Assembly: GCA_020637215.1 (NCBI GenBank)
Contig: JACJWI010000001.1
Location: 558,001-622,000 of the forward strand
DNA length: 64,000 bases
Reading direction: 5' to 3'
DNA from: Microthrixaceae bacterium
Lineage (GTDB): Bacteria > Actinomycetota > Acidimicrobiia > Acidimicrobiales > Microtrichaceae
Made by a program: the position numbers and the translations under genes. The notes below the pieces were generated by a model. The model saw only the letters and a list, made by a program, of their open reading frames with translations, was not told the origin of the DNA and searched no databases. The first letter of the stretch is position 1. Each line of letters starts with the position of its first letter. Positions 42,565 through 51,991 of the stretch are shown one piece after another.

Positions 42565-44498
42565 CGGTCCGCGACGTTACCGAAACCGCCGCCGTTCACC
42601 CCACCGGCCGCCGGGTCCGCTGCGGTGACGAGCTCGTCCAGCGCGACCGCGACCCGGGAGAACAGCTCCCGGTGCACCGCCACGTTGGCCGACCGGTCCG
42701 AGGTGACGGCCACCACCCGCACGCCTCCCCGTGTGAGCGCGCCGTTGATCGCGGCGCGCAACCCGGCTCGGCTGGTGACCCGTTCGGCGGCCACTCCGTG
42801 GGCCTCGGCCACCGCCGCGACGTCGAGCCCGTGCGGGGTCCCGAAGAGCTGTTCGAAGCGTTCCGGTTCGAGCGCGTCGGCCTGGGGCAGGAAGCTGAAG
42901 ATGCCGCCGCCGTCGTTGTCCACCACCACGATCACCAGAGGGACGCCCCGACGGCGCAGGCCGATCAGGGCGTTGGTGTCGTGGAGGAACGCGACGTCAC
43001 CGGTGAGCAGCACGGTCGGCGTCCAGGTGAGCGCCACGCCGACCGCGGTCGAGGTGACGCCGTCGATGCCGTTGGCGCCCCGGTTGGCCACGACGCGGAC
43101 GTCGTCGCGGGCGGGGGCGAACCACTCGAGGTCCCGCACCGGCATGGACGACGACACCACCAGCACACCGTCGGCGGGCACCGCTGCCAGGGCGTCGAGT
43201 GCGGTCGTGGGTTCCGTGGCAACACCGCCGGCGCCGAGGGCCTCGTCGAGGGTCCGACGGGCCGTCGCCTCGGCATCCGCCCACGCCCGGGTCCACTCCG
43301 CCGGAGCCGGCTCGGTTCGGGCACCGGCGAGTTGGCGGCACACCTCGGCGGGATCGGCCGGACGGGACCACGACAGCACGTGGTCGGGGTCGGGAACCAG
43401 GCCGTGGCGGTCGATGCCGACCTGGACCGCACCGCTGCGGGCCAGCCACTCGCCCAGGACCCGCGACGAGTGCAACGCCCCGAGGCGGAGCACGAACTCG
43501 GGTCGGTGGGCAGCCGCGAACCCGTCGTGGCGCAGGAGGACGTCCGCGGTCGTCACCACCCGCGGATGGGTTCGTCGACAGCCCGACGGAGCATCTGCGA
43601 GCACGGGCCAACCCAGGGTGTCGGCCAGGGCCAGCACCGCGTCGGCGTCCGCCGCGGTCACCGCGGTGCGGGCACCGGCGACGATGAGGCCGCGCCGGTT
43701 CGAGACGGCGGCGAGCGTCTGACCCAGCTCCTCGTCGACCAGGCCCCACGCGGCTCCCGAAGCTCCGACCGCCGTCGCGTCGGCGCCGGCACCGCCGTCG
43801 GTACCCGGCGGGGGCAGGGTTCCGGCGGTGCCGACCAGGGGCTCGCGGAACGCCAGGTTCAGGTGGACCGGTCCGGGGGTGGTGCCGAGCGAACGGCGCA
43901 ACGAGTCGCGGGCGAGGTCACGCCACCACGGAGCACCGTCGGCCGCGGCGGGTCCCGGCTCGCAGTACCAGCGCACCGCGGAGCCGAACAGGTGGCGCTG
44001 GTCGATCGTCTGCGGCGCGCCCACTCCCTGGAGCTCCGGCGGGCGGTCGGCGGTGACGACGACCATCGGCACCGCAGCCTGGTGGGCCTCGACCACCGCA
44101 GGGTGGAAGTTCGCCGCCGCGGTGCCGCTGGTGCACAGCAGCAGAGCGGGACGTCGGGTGGCGACACCCAGCCCGAGCGCCGTGAACGCGGCGGAGCGTT
44201 CGTCGTGCACGACGTGGACGCGCACAGCGGCGCTGTCGGCCAGCGCCAGGGCCAGCGGCGTCGAGCGCGAACCCGGCGAGACGACGGCGTCGGTGACGCC
44301 GAGGCGGCCCCACTCGTCGACCAGCGCGGCGCAGAACGTGGCGGCAACGTCAGCGGCTGCCGTCCCGGCGGTCGGGTCGGCGGTCGGGTCGGCCGGGTCG
44401 TTCGGATCGACTGCGCCCGGGACCGGGGTGCCGGGTCGTTCGGTCGTCGGAGTCGGGAACTGGGACATCGGGGACTGGGATATCGGGGACTGGGACAT
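42561..44498 (-). CDS. menD: SEPHCHC synthase (2-succinyl-5-enolpyruvyl-6-hydroxy-3-cyclohexene-1-carboxylate synthase)
   Basis: 645 aa ThDP enzyme, second step of menaquinone synthesis. ThDP Glu region VVHDERSAAFTALGLG, phosphate-binding CTSGTAAANFHPAVVEA, metal-binding TGDVAFLHDTNALIGLRR with VVVDNDGGGIFSFLPQ. The first ~45 residues are extra and begin with a three-fold repeat MSQSPISQSPMSQFP, encoded by a 15-bp tandem repeat (44456-44498). The real start could lie further in. Confidence 0.94.
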   Translation of the reverse strand: MSQSPISQSPMSQFPTPTTERPGTPVPGAVDPNDPADPTADPTAGTAAADVAATFCAALVDEWGRLGVTDAVVSPGSRSTPLALALADSAAVRVHVVHDERSAAFTALGLGVATRRPALLLCTSGTAAANFHPAVVEAHQAAVPMVVVTADRPPELQGVGAPQTIDQRHLFGSAVRWYCEPGPAAADGAPWWRDLARDSLRRSLGTTPGPVHLNLAFREPLVGTAGTLPPPGTDGGAGADATAVGASGAAWGLVDEELGQTLAAVSNRRGLIVAGARTAVTAADADAVLALADTLGWPVLADAPSGCRRTHPRVVTTADVLLRHDGFAAAHRPEFVLRLGALHSSRVLGEWLARSGAVQVGIDRHGLVPDPDHVLSWSRPADPAEVCRQLAGARTEPAPAEWTRAWADAEATARRTLDEALGAGGVATEPTTALDALAAVPADGVLVVSSSMPVRDLEWFAPARDDVRVVANRGANGIDGVTSTAVGVALTWTPTVLLTGDVAFLHDTNALIGLRRRGVPLVIVVVDNDGGGIFSFLPQADALEPERFEQLFGTPHGLDVAAVAEAHGVAAERVTSRAGLRAAINGALTRGGVRVVAVTSDRSANVAVHRELFSRVAVALDELVTAADPAAGGVNGGGFGNVADR

Positions 44499-44630
44499 GG
44501 TCGGGGATCGCTCGGGTCGTGGGATGGGGCCGGTGACGAGGTGTGCTCGGCCGGACGCGGGCTGCGGGTCGGGCTCCACGGGTCGGACCCGGGGCCGCCG
44601 ACGGCGACGGGCCAGCCTACGGTGGGAGGC

Positions 44631-45455
44631 GTGGTCGACCCGAACCGGACCCTGCGCTCGTCGGTGGTCATGCTGCACGGCTTCGCCCAGACCGGCGGCT
44701 GCCTCGGCCCTGTCGTCGACGCCCTCGTCGACCACACCGTCGTCAGACCCGACCTCCCCGGCCACGGTGGCGCGGCCGCGCTGGCCGATCTCGACCTGTG
44801 GGGCATCGCCTCGCATCTGGCGCGGGCGATCGGACCGACGCTCGACGGGCCCGCCGTGTGGTTCGGCTACTCGATGGGGGGCCGGGTGGCGCTGCACGTG
44901 GCGCTCGCGCACCCCGAGCTGGTGTCCGGACTCGTCCTCCTCGGAGCGACAGCCGGCATCGCCGATGCCGCAGCCCGCGAGGATCGACGGACCGCGGACC
45001 TGGCCCGGGCCGACCGCCTCGAGGCGGTCGGCCTCGACCGATTCCTCGACGAGTGGTTGGCCCAACCGCTGTTCGCGGGTCTGCCCGAATGGGCCCGCTT
45101 CGACGCCGAGCGGCGCCGCAACACCGTCCCCGGGCTGGCCGGGAGCCTGCGCCATGCCGGGACCGGCTCCATGGAGCCGCTGTGGGACCGGCTCGGAACC
45201 ATCGACGTCCCGGTGCTGTGCGTCGTCGGCGAGCACGACCGGAAGTTCACCGACGAGGCCCATCGCATGGCCGATGCCCGCTCCGGCGGCCTCCCGGACG
45301 CCGCGGTGGATGTCGTGGTGGGCGCAGGGCACTCCGCGCACCTCGAACGGCCGGAGCGGGTGGCCGAGCTCGTCGTCCCGTTCTGCGAGCGACTGGCGCC
45401 CCGCACCGCCGGCCGACGCGACGCCGACCCCTCCCCCCGCTGGTACACCCCCTGA
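44631..45455 (+). CDS. menH: MenH-like alpha/beta hydrolase
   Basis: 274 aa. Triad: Ser in WFGYSMGGRVALHVAL, Asp in VVGEHDRKFTDEAH, His in VGAGHSAHLERP; oxyanion strand VVMLHGFAQTGG. Divergent from menD (132 bp) and within the men region, so SHCHC synthase is the best guess, though the family is broad. TACGGT (44618-44623) lies 7 nt before GTG 44631; the intervening GGGAGGC could alternatively be a ribosome site. Confidence 0.8.
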   Translation: MVDPNRTLRSSVVMLHGFAQTGGCLGPVVDALVDHTVVRPDLPGHGGAAALADLDLWGIASHLARAIGPTLDGPAVWFGYSMGGRVALHVALAHPELVSGLVLLGATAGIADAAAREDRRTADLARADRLEAVGLDRFLDEWLAQPLFAGLPEWARFDAERRRNTVPGLAGSLRHAGTGSMEPLWDRLGTIDVPVLCVVGEHDRKFTDEAHRMADARSGGLPDAAVDVVVGAGHSAHLERPERVAELVVPFCERLAPRTAGRRDADPSPRWYTP

Positions 45456-45472
45456 CCGCACCCCCACCCCGG

Positions 45473-45520
45473 GTTCTGACGACAAGTCAGCACCGTGGCG
45501 GTACTCCAGTGTCGTCAGAA
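45473..45520. repeat. Solo family B palindrome between convergent menH-like and menA
   Basis: TTCTGACGACA (45474-45484) and TGTCGTCAGAA (45510-45520) are perfect 11-bp inverted arms. The first 17 bases, GTTCTGACGACAAGTCA, match the right inverted repeat of the DUF559 gene, and CGGTACTC in the centre is also shared. No nuclease gene lies beside it. It could double as a bidirectional terminator. Confidence 0.88.
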
Positions 45521-45536
45521 ACCTTGGGGGCGGGGT

Positions 45537-46463
45537 TCAGCCGCCGATCAGGAAGCCGACGGCGACCAGCAGCCCGTACACGAGATGGACCCGGCCGGTG
45601 TCGCCGAGGACGGCGATGAGCCGGGCGCCACGGGCGCCGCCGAGGACCTCGACCACGGGTCGACGGGCCAGCACCAGCGCGACGAACGCCACCGCGGCCA
45701 CCGGCCGCTCCCCCAGCCCGGCCATGATCGGAAGCAGCAGGAACGGCACGACCATCAGGACCACGTAGAGCCCTCGGGTGGCCCGGTCCCCGAGCCGCAC
45801 CGCCAGGGTCTGCTTGCCCACCGCGGTGTCGCCGGGGATGTCGCGGAGGTTGTTCACCACCAGCAGCGCGGTCGCCAGGCAACCGAGCGCGACGCCGGCG
45901 ACCACCGGCAACCACGTCACCGTGAGCGCCTGCACGTAGAACGACCCGACGGTCGCCACCAGGCCGAAGAACACGAAGACGAACACCTCGCCGAACCCGG
46001 CGTAGCCGTAGGGCCGGGACCCTCCGGTGTAGAACCACCCGGCGGCGATCGCGGCCACGCCGACGAACACCAGGCGCCAGTCCACGAACAGCACCAACGG
46101 CGTGCCGAACAGCGCGGTCAGCCCGAACGCGACGAGCATCGCCCGCTTGACCTCGCCCGGGGTGGCCAGGCCGTTGCCGACCAGTCGGGGTGGGCCGACC
46201 CGGGCCGTCGGGTCGTCGGTGCCGCGCCGACCGTCGCTGTAGTCGTTGGCGTAGTTGGTGGCGATCTGCACGAACACCGCCACGCCCATGGCGCAGAGGA
46301 ACACCCACCAGCGCAGCTCGCTCCGGGGGGCCGCCGCGGTGCCGACCAGCACCGGGGCCACCGCGGCGGGAAGGGTGCGGGGTCGGGCCCCGAGCACCCA
46401 GAGCCGCCAGCCGGCGGGCGCCGACGGCCGGTCGGCAGCGGAAGAGGTCGGGGATCCGGACAC
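45537..46463 (-). CDS. menA: 1,4-dihydroxy-2-naphthoate polyprenyltransferase
   Basis: 308 aa integral membrane UbiA-superfamily enzyme with eight to nine helices. First aspartate-rich motif NYANDYSDGRRGTD at residues ~70-83, with the second acidic region around NNLRDIPGD. Attaches the isoprenoid tail to DHNA. GTG follows TAGCAT (46472-46477, minus strand) by 8 nt. Confidence 0.95.
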   Translation of the reverse strand: MSGSPTSSAADRPSAPAGWRLWVLGARPRTLPAAVAPVLVGTAAAPRSELRWWVFLCAMGVAVFVQIATNYANDYSDGRRGTDDPTARVGPPRLVGNGLATPGEVKRAMLVAFGLTALFGTPLVLFVDWRLVFVGVAAIAAGWFYTGGSRPYGYAGFGEVFVFVFFGLVATVGSFYVQALTVTWLPVVAGVALGCLATALLVVNNLRDIPGDTAVGKQTLAVRLGDRATRGLYVVLMVVPFLLLPIMAGLGERPVAAVAFVALVLARRPVVEVLGGARGARLIAVLGDTGRVHLVYGLLVAVGFLIGG

Positions 46464-46497
46464 GGCGGCCGATGCTACCGACGGACCGCGGCGGGGC

Positions 46498-46998
46498 TCA
46501 GACGCCGTGCGGGTCCAGAGGTGCGTCGTCGCGCGGGTCGATCAGTCGGGCCGCAGCATCGGGGTGGGCCCGGATCTGGTCGAGGACCACCTCGGCGGAC
46601 TCGTCGGAGAACCGTGTGGCTGCCCCCACCCGCAGCCGGCGACGGTGCGAGCGGATCCGCAGGTCGACCATCGCCAGCGGACCCCGGCGCAGGACGATCA
46701 GCGACTCGACCCGGTCCCAGTCGACCTCGAACGAGGTGACGAGGTTGCGGCAGCTCAGGCCATCGGGTCCGAGCTCGGCCCTCTGGGTCAGCGCCCGCCA
46801 GCTCAGCCACCCACCCACCGCGACGGTCACCACGGCGATGATCCACGGCGACACCGGATCGTCGGGGGAGGCTCTGAGTCCGTCCCGAGCAGCCCGCGCT
46901 GCGATCAGCGCCACCGCGACCACTGGGATGAGCACGGCCAGGATCCGCGCCGGCGGCCCCGCCGGGACCGGGATCGGGACGACGCCGCGCTGCTCCAT
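46498..46998 (-). CDS. Membrane protein with bacterial PH-like domain
   Basis: 166 aa. Two hydrophobic helices (about 18-35 and 51-68) precede a PH-like beta domain (LGPDGLSCRNLVTSFEVDWD, VESLIVLRRGPLAMVDL). This arrangement is common in small actinobacterial membrane proteins of unknown role. TAGCGT lies 9 nt before the ATG and shares its TA with a divergent box. Confidence 0.78.
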   Translation of the reverse strand: MEQRGVVPIPVPAGPPARILAVLIPVVAVALIAARAARDGLRASPDDPVSPWIIAVVTVAVGGWLSWRALTQRAELGPDGLSCRNLVTSFEVDWDRVESLIVLRRGPLAMVDLRIRSHRRRLRVGAATRFSDESAEVVLDQIRAHPDAAARLIDPRDDAPLDPHGV

Positions 46999-47135
46999 CG
47001 GGCGACGACGCTACCGTTCCTGACCGCGCCGCGATCCGCGCCGACGCCACCCCCGACCGCCTCACGCTGCACGCCTCACCGGAGACCACCCTGAGACCCG
47101 ACCCCGAACCCGACCCGACACCCGGCACCGCCGAG

Positions 47136-48380
47136 GTGGTGTTCCCCGACTGGGTCTGGGCATCGGGCGAGGAGTCCTCGGACCCGCTGGTGCACCACCC
47201 AGACCCCGACGGCGGGGGGATGCTCACGACCAGGGTCGACCAGCTCGGCGACAGCGGCCACCTGGAGCGCATGGACGCCGACTGCCGCGACGTCGCCGCG
47301 GCCGGCGCGACCGTGCTGCGCTACGGGATGCCGTGGGCGCGCACCGAGGTGTCCCCCGGCGTCTACGACTGGTCGCTGTGGGACCGGGCCCTGGCCGCCG
47401 CGGAAGCCGCCGGGGTCGAGGTCGTGGTCGACCTGTGCCACTTCGGCCTGCCCGAGCACCTGTGCGGCCCCGGATCGGCGCACAGGGGCTTCACCGACCC
47501 GGCGTGGGTCGACGCGTTCCTCCGCTACGTCGAGGCCTTCCTGGCCCGCTACCGCGAGCCCCGCTGGTTCACCCCGGTCAACGAGCCGACCACCACGGCG
47601 TTCTGCTCGGCGTCGTGGGGGGCGTGGAACGACGGGGTCAGCGGCGCCGAGGACTACGGCCGCGCGTTGGTGCTGTGCGAGCTGGCCGACGCCCTGGCCG
47701 CGGCGGCGATCCGGGCCGACCGGCCGGCGGCGTTCCCCGGCGCCGAGGCGTTGCAGATCCCCGCCGCGGTGCACCCGGATCGGGCCGACGAGGCCGACCA
47801 GCAGATCTCGCGGTGGTTCGCGGCGCTCGACCTGCGCGTCGGCCACGACCTCGACCCGGCGGCCGAGGACCTGCTCGCCGGGGTCCCCGACGCATGGTTG
47901 GAGCGACTGGCCCCGGTGGCCGACCCGACCGGCATCGTGGCCGGCCACGACCTCTACCCGGTGTCGGTCCACCCGTACGGCGCGGTGGGGTCCGACCCGG
48001 TCGAGCTGACGATCGAGGACCGCGTCGGTGCGTGGGAGAGCCTCGCCCGCCGCTGTGCGGAGCGCTACGGGCTGCCGATCTGGGTCGCCGAGACGTCCAA
48101 CCTGGGACTGGACCCCGCCGACGGACCGGCCTGGCTCGCTGCCCTGGCCGCGGCGTGCGGACGACTGCGAGGCGACGGCGTCGACGTCCGGGGCATCTGC
48201 TGGTACAGCCGGGGCGACCAGCGCGACTGGGACACCGCCCTGGTGCCCCCGGCGGGCGAGATCACCCGCGTCGGCCTCTACGACATGGACCGCCGGCCCC
48301 GCCCGGCGTTCGACGCGTTCCGCGACGCGGCCACCGCCGGAGCGCCACCGCCACGACCCGGACCATCCCCCGGTGCCTGA
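47136..48380 (+). CDS. GH1-like glycoside hydrolase
   Basis: 414 aa TIM barrel. The probable acid/base is Glu150 in FTPVNEPTTTAFC and the nucleophile Glu319 in IWVAETSNLGLD; VLRYGMPWARTEVSPGVYDW is the family's beta-strand 2 region. The substrate may be a beta-glucoside; unproven. GTG at 47136 is the first start codon in a frame that stays open to about 47013, so the N-terminus is uncertain. The divergent TACCGT box at 47012-47017 would give a ~110-nt leader. Its stop overlaps menE by 8 bp. Confidence 0.78.
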   Translation: MVFPDWVWASGEESSDPLVHHPDPDGGGMLTTRVDQLGDSGHLERMDADCRDVAAAGATVLRYGMPWARTEVSPGVYDWSLWDRALAAAEAAGVEVVVDLCHFGLPEHLCGPGSAHRGFTDPAWVDAFLRYVEAFLARYREPRWFTPVNEPTTTAFCSASWGAWNDGVSGAEDYGRALVLCELADALAAAAIRADRPAAFPGAEALQIPAAVHPDRADEADQQISRWFAALDLRVGHDLDPAAEDLLAGVPDAWLERLAPVADPTGIVAGHDLYPVSVHPYGAVGSDPVELTIEDRVGAWESLARRCAERYGLPIWVAETSNLGLDPADGPAWLAALAAACGRLRGDGVDVRGICWYSRGDQRDWDTALVPPAGEITRVGLYDMDRRPRPAFDAFRDAATAGAPPPRPGPSPGA

Positions 48381-49596
48381 GCTGGTCGCTCTCGCCGTGC
48401 CGCCCGGGCCGGCGTTCCTCGACGCGCTCCGGCGGATCTGGGACGACGGCGACGCCGTGCTCCCCCTCGATCCGCACGCGCCGGCTCCGCACCGGGACCG
48501 GCTCCTGAACGCGCTCGCGCCATCCGCGGTCGTCGAGGCCGACGGAACACGTCACCACCGGAGCGGGGGGCGGCCCGTCGAGGACGGCGACGCCGTGGTC
48601 ATCGCCACCTCGGGCACCACCGGAGCTCCCCGCGGGGCGGTCCACACCCACGCCGGGGTCGCCGCCGCGGCCAGGATGACCTCTGCGGCCTGCGGAGCCA
48701 CCAGCAGCGACGTCGGCTGGCTGGCCTGCCTGCCGCTCGGCCACGTCGGCGGCTTCTCGGTCATCACCCGGGCGCTGCTCGCGGGGACCGGACTCGAGAT
48801 CCACGACCGCCCCGACGCGGCGCGCATCGACGACGCCGCCCGGCGCGGCGCCACCCACGTGTCGCTGGTCCCCACCCTCCTCGGACGGATCGATCCGGCA
48901 CGGTGGCGGGCGATCCTCCTCGGCGGCTCCGCCGTCCCGGTCCGTCGTCCGGACAACACGATCGCCACCTACGGGATGACCGAGACCTTCGGCGGCGTCG
49001 TCTACGACGGTCTCGCACTCGACGGCGTCGCCATCCGGATCGGATCCGGCCCCGACGGCGACTCCGGCCCCGAGGGGCCGATCGAGCTGCGGAGCCCGTC
49101 GCTCATGCGGGCCTACCGCGACGGGACCGATCCCCGCACCGACGACGGCTGGTACCGCACCGGCGACCGGGGCTCCATCGACGCTGCCGGCGTGCTGCGC
49201 GTGGCCGGGCGGACCGACGACCTGATCATCACCGGCGGGGTCAACGTGTGGCCCGCTCCGGTCGAGGACCGCCTCCGCACCCACCCTGCGGTAGCCGACG
49301 TTGCGGTGCTGGGCGTGGCCGACGCCGAGTGGGGCCAGCGGGTCCGGGCCGTGGTCGTGCCCAGCGACCCACGCCACCCGCCGACCCTGGACGAGCTCCG
49401 CTCGCACGTGAAGGAGCACCTGCCCGCCGCGGCCGCACCCCGGGAGCTGCTGCTCGTCGACGTGCTCCCACGCACCGCGCTTGGCAAGATCTCGAGGTAC
49501 GAACTGAGCCGACGCTCCGGACCCGACGAACGATCCGGATCCGATGACCGCCGCAGGGGCACTGGAAAGGCGGGATCACCCGATGCCCATCCATGA
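48373..49596 (+). CDS. menE: o-succinylbenzoate-CoA ligase
   Basis: 407 aa ANL ligase, short like other MenE proteins. P-loop VIATSGTTGAPRGAVHTH, adenine segment IATYGMTETFGGVVYDG, hinge VAGRTDDLIITGGVNVWP, catalytic Lys in RTALGKISRYEL. Activates OSB before ring closure by MenB. GTG overlaps the end of the glycosidase gene; the 3' end overlaps the VOC gene by 14 bp. Confidence 0.9.
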   Translation: MPELVALAVPPGPAFLDALRRIWDDGDAVLPLDPHAPAPHRDRLLNALAPSAVVEADGTRHHRSGGRPVEDGDAVVIATSGTTGAPRGAVHTHAGVAAAARMTSAACGATSSDVGWLACLPLGHVGGFSVITRALLAGTGLEIHDRPDAARIDDAARRGATHVSLVPTLLGRIDPARWRAILLGGSAVPVRRPDNTIATYGMTETFGGVVYDGLALDGVAIRIGSGPDGDSGPEGPIELRSPSLMRAYRDGTDPRTDDGWYRTGDRGSIDAAGVLRVAGRTDDLIITGGVNVWPAPVEDRLRTHPAVADVAVLGVADAEWGQRVRAVVVPSDPRHPPTLDELRSHVKEHLPAAAAPRELLLVDVLPRTALGKISRYELSRRSGPDERSGSDDRRRGTGKAGSPDAHP

Positions 49597-50455
49597 GACG
49601 CGCGAGCACCCGCAGGGCTCCGCCGCCGACCCCGTCGGGCTGGACCGCGTCACGTTCGACCACGTCGCGATCGCCGTCCGGCACCCGACCGACCCGTGGC
49701 CGATCTTCGCCGACGTGCTCGGTGGCCGCTACCTCGATCGGGGGGTCAACCCCGGCTTCGGCTGGACGCAGCTCCGCTTCGCCAACGGGTTCGTCCTCGA
49801 GGGCCTCAACCCCGAGCCGAGCGACCGGGACGACTTCCTGAACCGGTTCCTCGACCGCAACGGGCCCGGACCCCACCACCTGACCTTCAAGGTCCCCGAC
49901 CTCGACCGCATGCTCGACCGGGTCCGCGCCGCGGGGTTCGACCCGGTGGGCGAGGACCGGACGGACCCGACCTGGTACGAGGCGTTCCTTCACCCCGCCC
50001 AGGCCCACGGGATCGTCGTGCAGCTGGCGCAGGTCGGCCCCGACCCCCACGCACCGGCTCCCGAGCCCGAGGGGTTCCCCGAGCTGACCTTCGACCACCC
50101 GATGGCCTCTCTGGGGCGGGTCGTCCACGCCGTGGCCGACCTGGACGGGGCGGTGAGCCTGTTCCGCGACGTGCTCGGAGGACGGGTCATGTCCTCGGGC
50201 GCCGCGATCGACGGCAACCACTGGGTCGAGCTCGGCTGGAACGGTCCCGGCCGTCTGCGTCTGCTCGAGGGCGTGCACGCCGAGATCGCCGAGTGGATCG
50301 GCGACCGACCGGGTCGGCTGCGCCACCTGTTCTTCAGCTTCGACGAGCCGAGGACGGTTCCCGGGGTCCGCGAGGTGGCCGAGAACCGCTGGGTGCTCGA
50401 CGCGGATGACGTGCTGGGCACCCGACTGGTGCTGTCGTCCAACGCCCGCCCCTGA
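49583..50455 (+). CDS. VOC (glyoxalase/epimerase-like) protein with two domains
   Basis: 290 aa. Two vicinal-oxygen-chelate modules: FDHVAIAVRHPTDPWPIFAD at the start and GRVVHAVADLDGAVSLFRDV near residue 175, with FVLEGLNPE and RLRLLEG as metal-ligand strands. This resembles methylmalonyl-CoA epimerase relatives and extradiol-type proteins; the substrate is not clear. ATG at 49583 has GGAAAGG upstream; ATG at 49544 is an alternative within menE. Confidence 0.75.
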   Translation: MPIHETREHPQGSAADPVGLDRVTFDHVAIAVRHPTDPWPIFADVLGGRYLDRGVNPGFGWTQLRFANGFVLEGLNPEPSDRDDFLNRFLDRNGPGPHHLTFKVPDLDRMLDRVRAAGFDPVGEDRTDPTWYEAFLHPAQAHGIVVQLAQVGPDPHAPAPEPEGFPELTFDHPMASLGRVVHAVADLDGAVSLFRDVLGGRVMSSGAAIDGNHWVELGWNGPGRLRLLEGVHAEIAEWIGDRPGRLRHLFFSFDEPRTVPGVREVAENRWVLDADDVLGTRLVLSSNARP

Positions 50456-50550
50456 CCGGTCAGCCCATCAGCCTGCTCATCAGCCTGCTCATCAGCCGGC
50501 TCCTCCGCCGGATCGTCGGCCGGCTCGTCGGCCGGGACGCCGTGCCACCG

Positions 50551-51300
50551 TCAGAGGAGCATCCCACCGTCGACGACCATGGTCGTCCCGGTGATCCACG
50601 ACGCCCTGTCCGAGGCCAGGAACACCGCGGCCTCGGCGATGTCGGACGGTTCGCCGAGGCGACGCAACGGCACGTGCGCGGCCACCGAGTCCTCGTTCGA
50701 CTCCCACAGGGCCCGGGCCATGTCGGTCTTGACCAGTCCCGGGCAGATGGCGTTGACCCGGACCCCGGGCGCGAGCTCCTTGGCCAGAGAACGGGTGAGG
50801 TGGATGAGAGCGGCCTTGGTCACGTTGTAGTGACCGATCGCCACCTCGACCGACAGGCCACCGATCGAGGCGATGTTGATCACGCATCCACCTCGCTCGG
50901 CCATCGCCCGGTGGTAGGCCTCCTGTGTCCACACGAACGCCCCGCGCAGGTTGACCTCGTAGGTCTTGTCGTACCGGGGCAGGTCGATGTCGATCATGCG
51001 GCCCATGTACGGGTTGGTCGCCGCGTTGTTGACCAGGATGTCGAGGCCGCCGAAGCGCTCGAGGGTGGCGGACACGCAGGCGGCGGCCGCCTCGGGGTCA
51101 CCGGCGTTGGCGGCGAACACGTCGATGTCGGCGCCACCGGTCGGCGTGATCGACGCGGCGGCAGCGCGCAGGCCGCCCTCCTTGCGCGACGACAGCATGA
51201 CCGACGCACCCGCCGCGGCCATCTCGGCCGCGATCGCCTGCCCGATCCCCTTCGAGGCTCCCGTGACGAGAGCCACCCGTCCGTCCAGTCGGATCTCCAT
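50551..51300 (-). CDS. Short-chain dehydrogenase/reductase
   Basis: 249 aa classical SDR. Cofactor motif VTGASKGIGQAIA, structural NNAATN, catalytic Ser in NIASIGGLS and YNVTK as the Tyr-x-x-x-Lys pair; a C-terminal SWITGTTMVVDGG. Probably NADP(H)-linked with an unknown alcohol or ketone. ATG follows TAGCGT (51307-51312, minus strand) by 6 nt. Confidence 0.92.
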   Translation of the reverse strand: MEIRLDGRVALVTGASKGIGQAIAAEMAAAGASVMLSSRKEGGLRAAAASITPTGGADIDVFAANAGDPEAAAACVSATLERFGGLDILVNNAATNPYMGRMIDIDLPRYDKTYEVNLRGAFVWTQEAYHRAMAERGGCVINIASIGGLSVEVAIGHYNVTKAALIHLTRSLAKELAPGVRVNAICPGLVKTDMARALWESNEDSVAAHVPLRRLGEPSDIAEAAVFLASDRASWITGTTMVVDGGMLL

Positions 51301-51366
51301 GGCGCCACGCTACGCGGCGCCCTTCACCGGGTACCGGACCGCTCCCGGGGGCGGGTCCCGGTGGTT

Positions 51367-51891
51367 TCAGGCCGGCACGTCGAGCAGGGCCAGGACGGCC
51401 TTGTCGCCGGCCGCCTCGGGGCTGAACGCAGCGGTCGTGCCCACGATGTGGACGTCGGTGCCGGTGGCGTGGTCGAGCAGCTCCACACGTCGGCTCAGAC
51501 CCAGCTTCTTGATGGTCACGTCGGTGCTCACGCGCCCGAGGCTCCGCAGAATGCGGGTGGTGCCGCGGCCGGTCTGCCAGTCGAGCAGGTGGATGTCGGT
51601 GGCGGTCACCGCGACCAGCATCCGGACGGTGAGCCCGTCGCGCTCGGCGTCCATCGCCTGCACCGCGGCCATGGCGGTCACGTTCTCCACGGCCTCGATC
51701 AACCCGTTGCCGACGTGGGGGAGGCTGTCGGCCGCCGCTCCGGCCACGGCCAGTTCGGCGTTCGACGGCAGGGCGTGACCGAAGATGCCGGCGGCGAGCA
51801 CCGTCTCCTCGGCGGTCGGATCCGGCGACGCGGCGACCGCCGCGTCGATCACGGTGGTGGCGGCGGCGATGAGCTCAGCGGGTTTGGCCAT
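51367..51891 (-). CDS. Conserved-looking cytoplasmic protein, function unknown
   Basis: 174 aa, no signal peptide or membrane helix. The N-terminal half is Ala-rich and helical (ELIAAATTVIDAAVAASP). The C-terminal half looks like a small beta domain (VAVTATDIHLLDWQTGRGTT, VTIKKLGLSRRVELLDH) reminiscent of bacterial PH-like folds. G's (GGGGG) before the ATG may be the ribosome site. No family assigned. Confidence 0.65.
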   Translation of the reverse strand: MAKPAELIAAATTVIDAAVAASPDPTAEETVLAAGIFGHALPSNAELAVAGAAADSLPHVGNGLIEAVENVTAMAAVQAMDAERDGLTVRMLVAVTATDIHLLDWQTGRGTTRILRSLGRVSTDVTIKKLGLSRRVELLDHATGTDVHIVGTTAAFSPEAAGDKAVLALLDVPA

Positions 51892-51991
51892 CCCCCAGCC
51901 TGCCGGGGTCGGGCCCGCGTTCCAACCCCGCAGGCTCCACGGATCCGTCGGCGATCACCGCACACGTCGACCCACCACGTAGGTTGCCGCC

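Noticed and set aside
42426..44630. Plus-strand open frame opposite menD
   Set aside because: Shadow of MenD; only the portion from 44631 has alpha/beta-hydrolase motifs.
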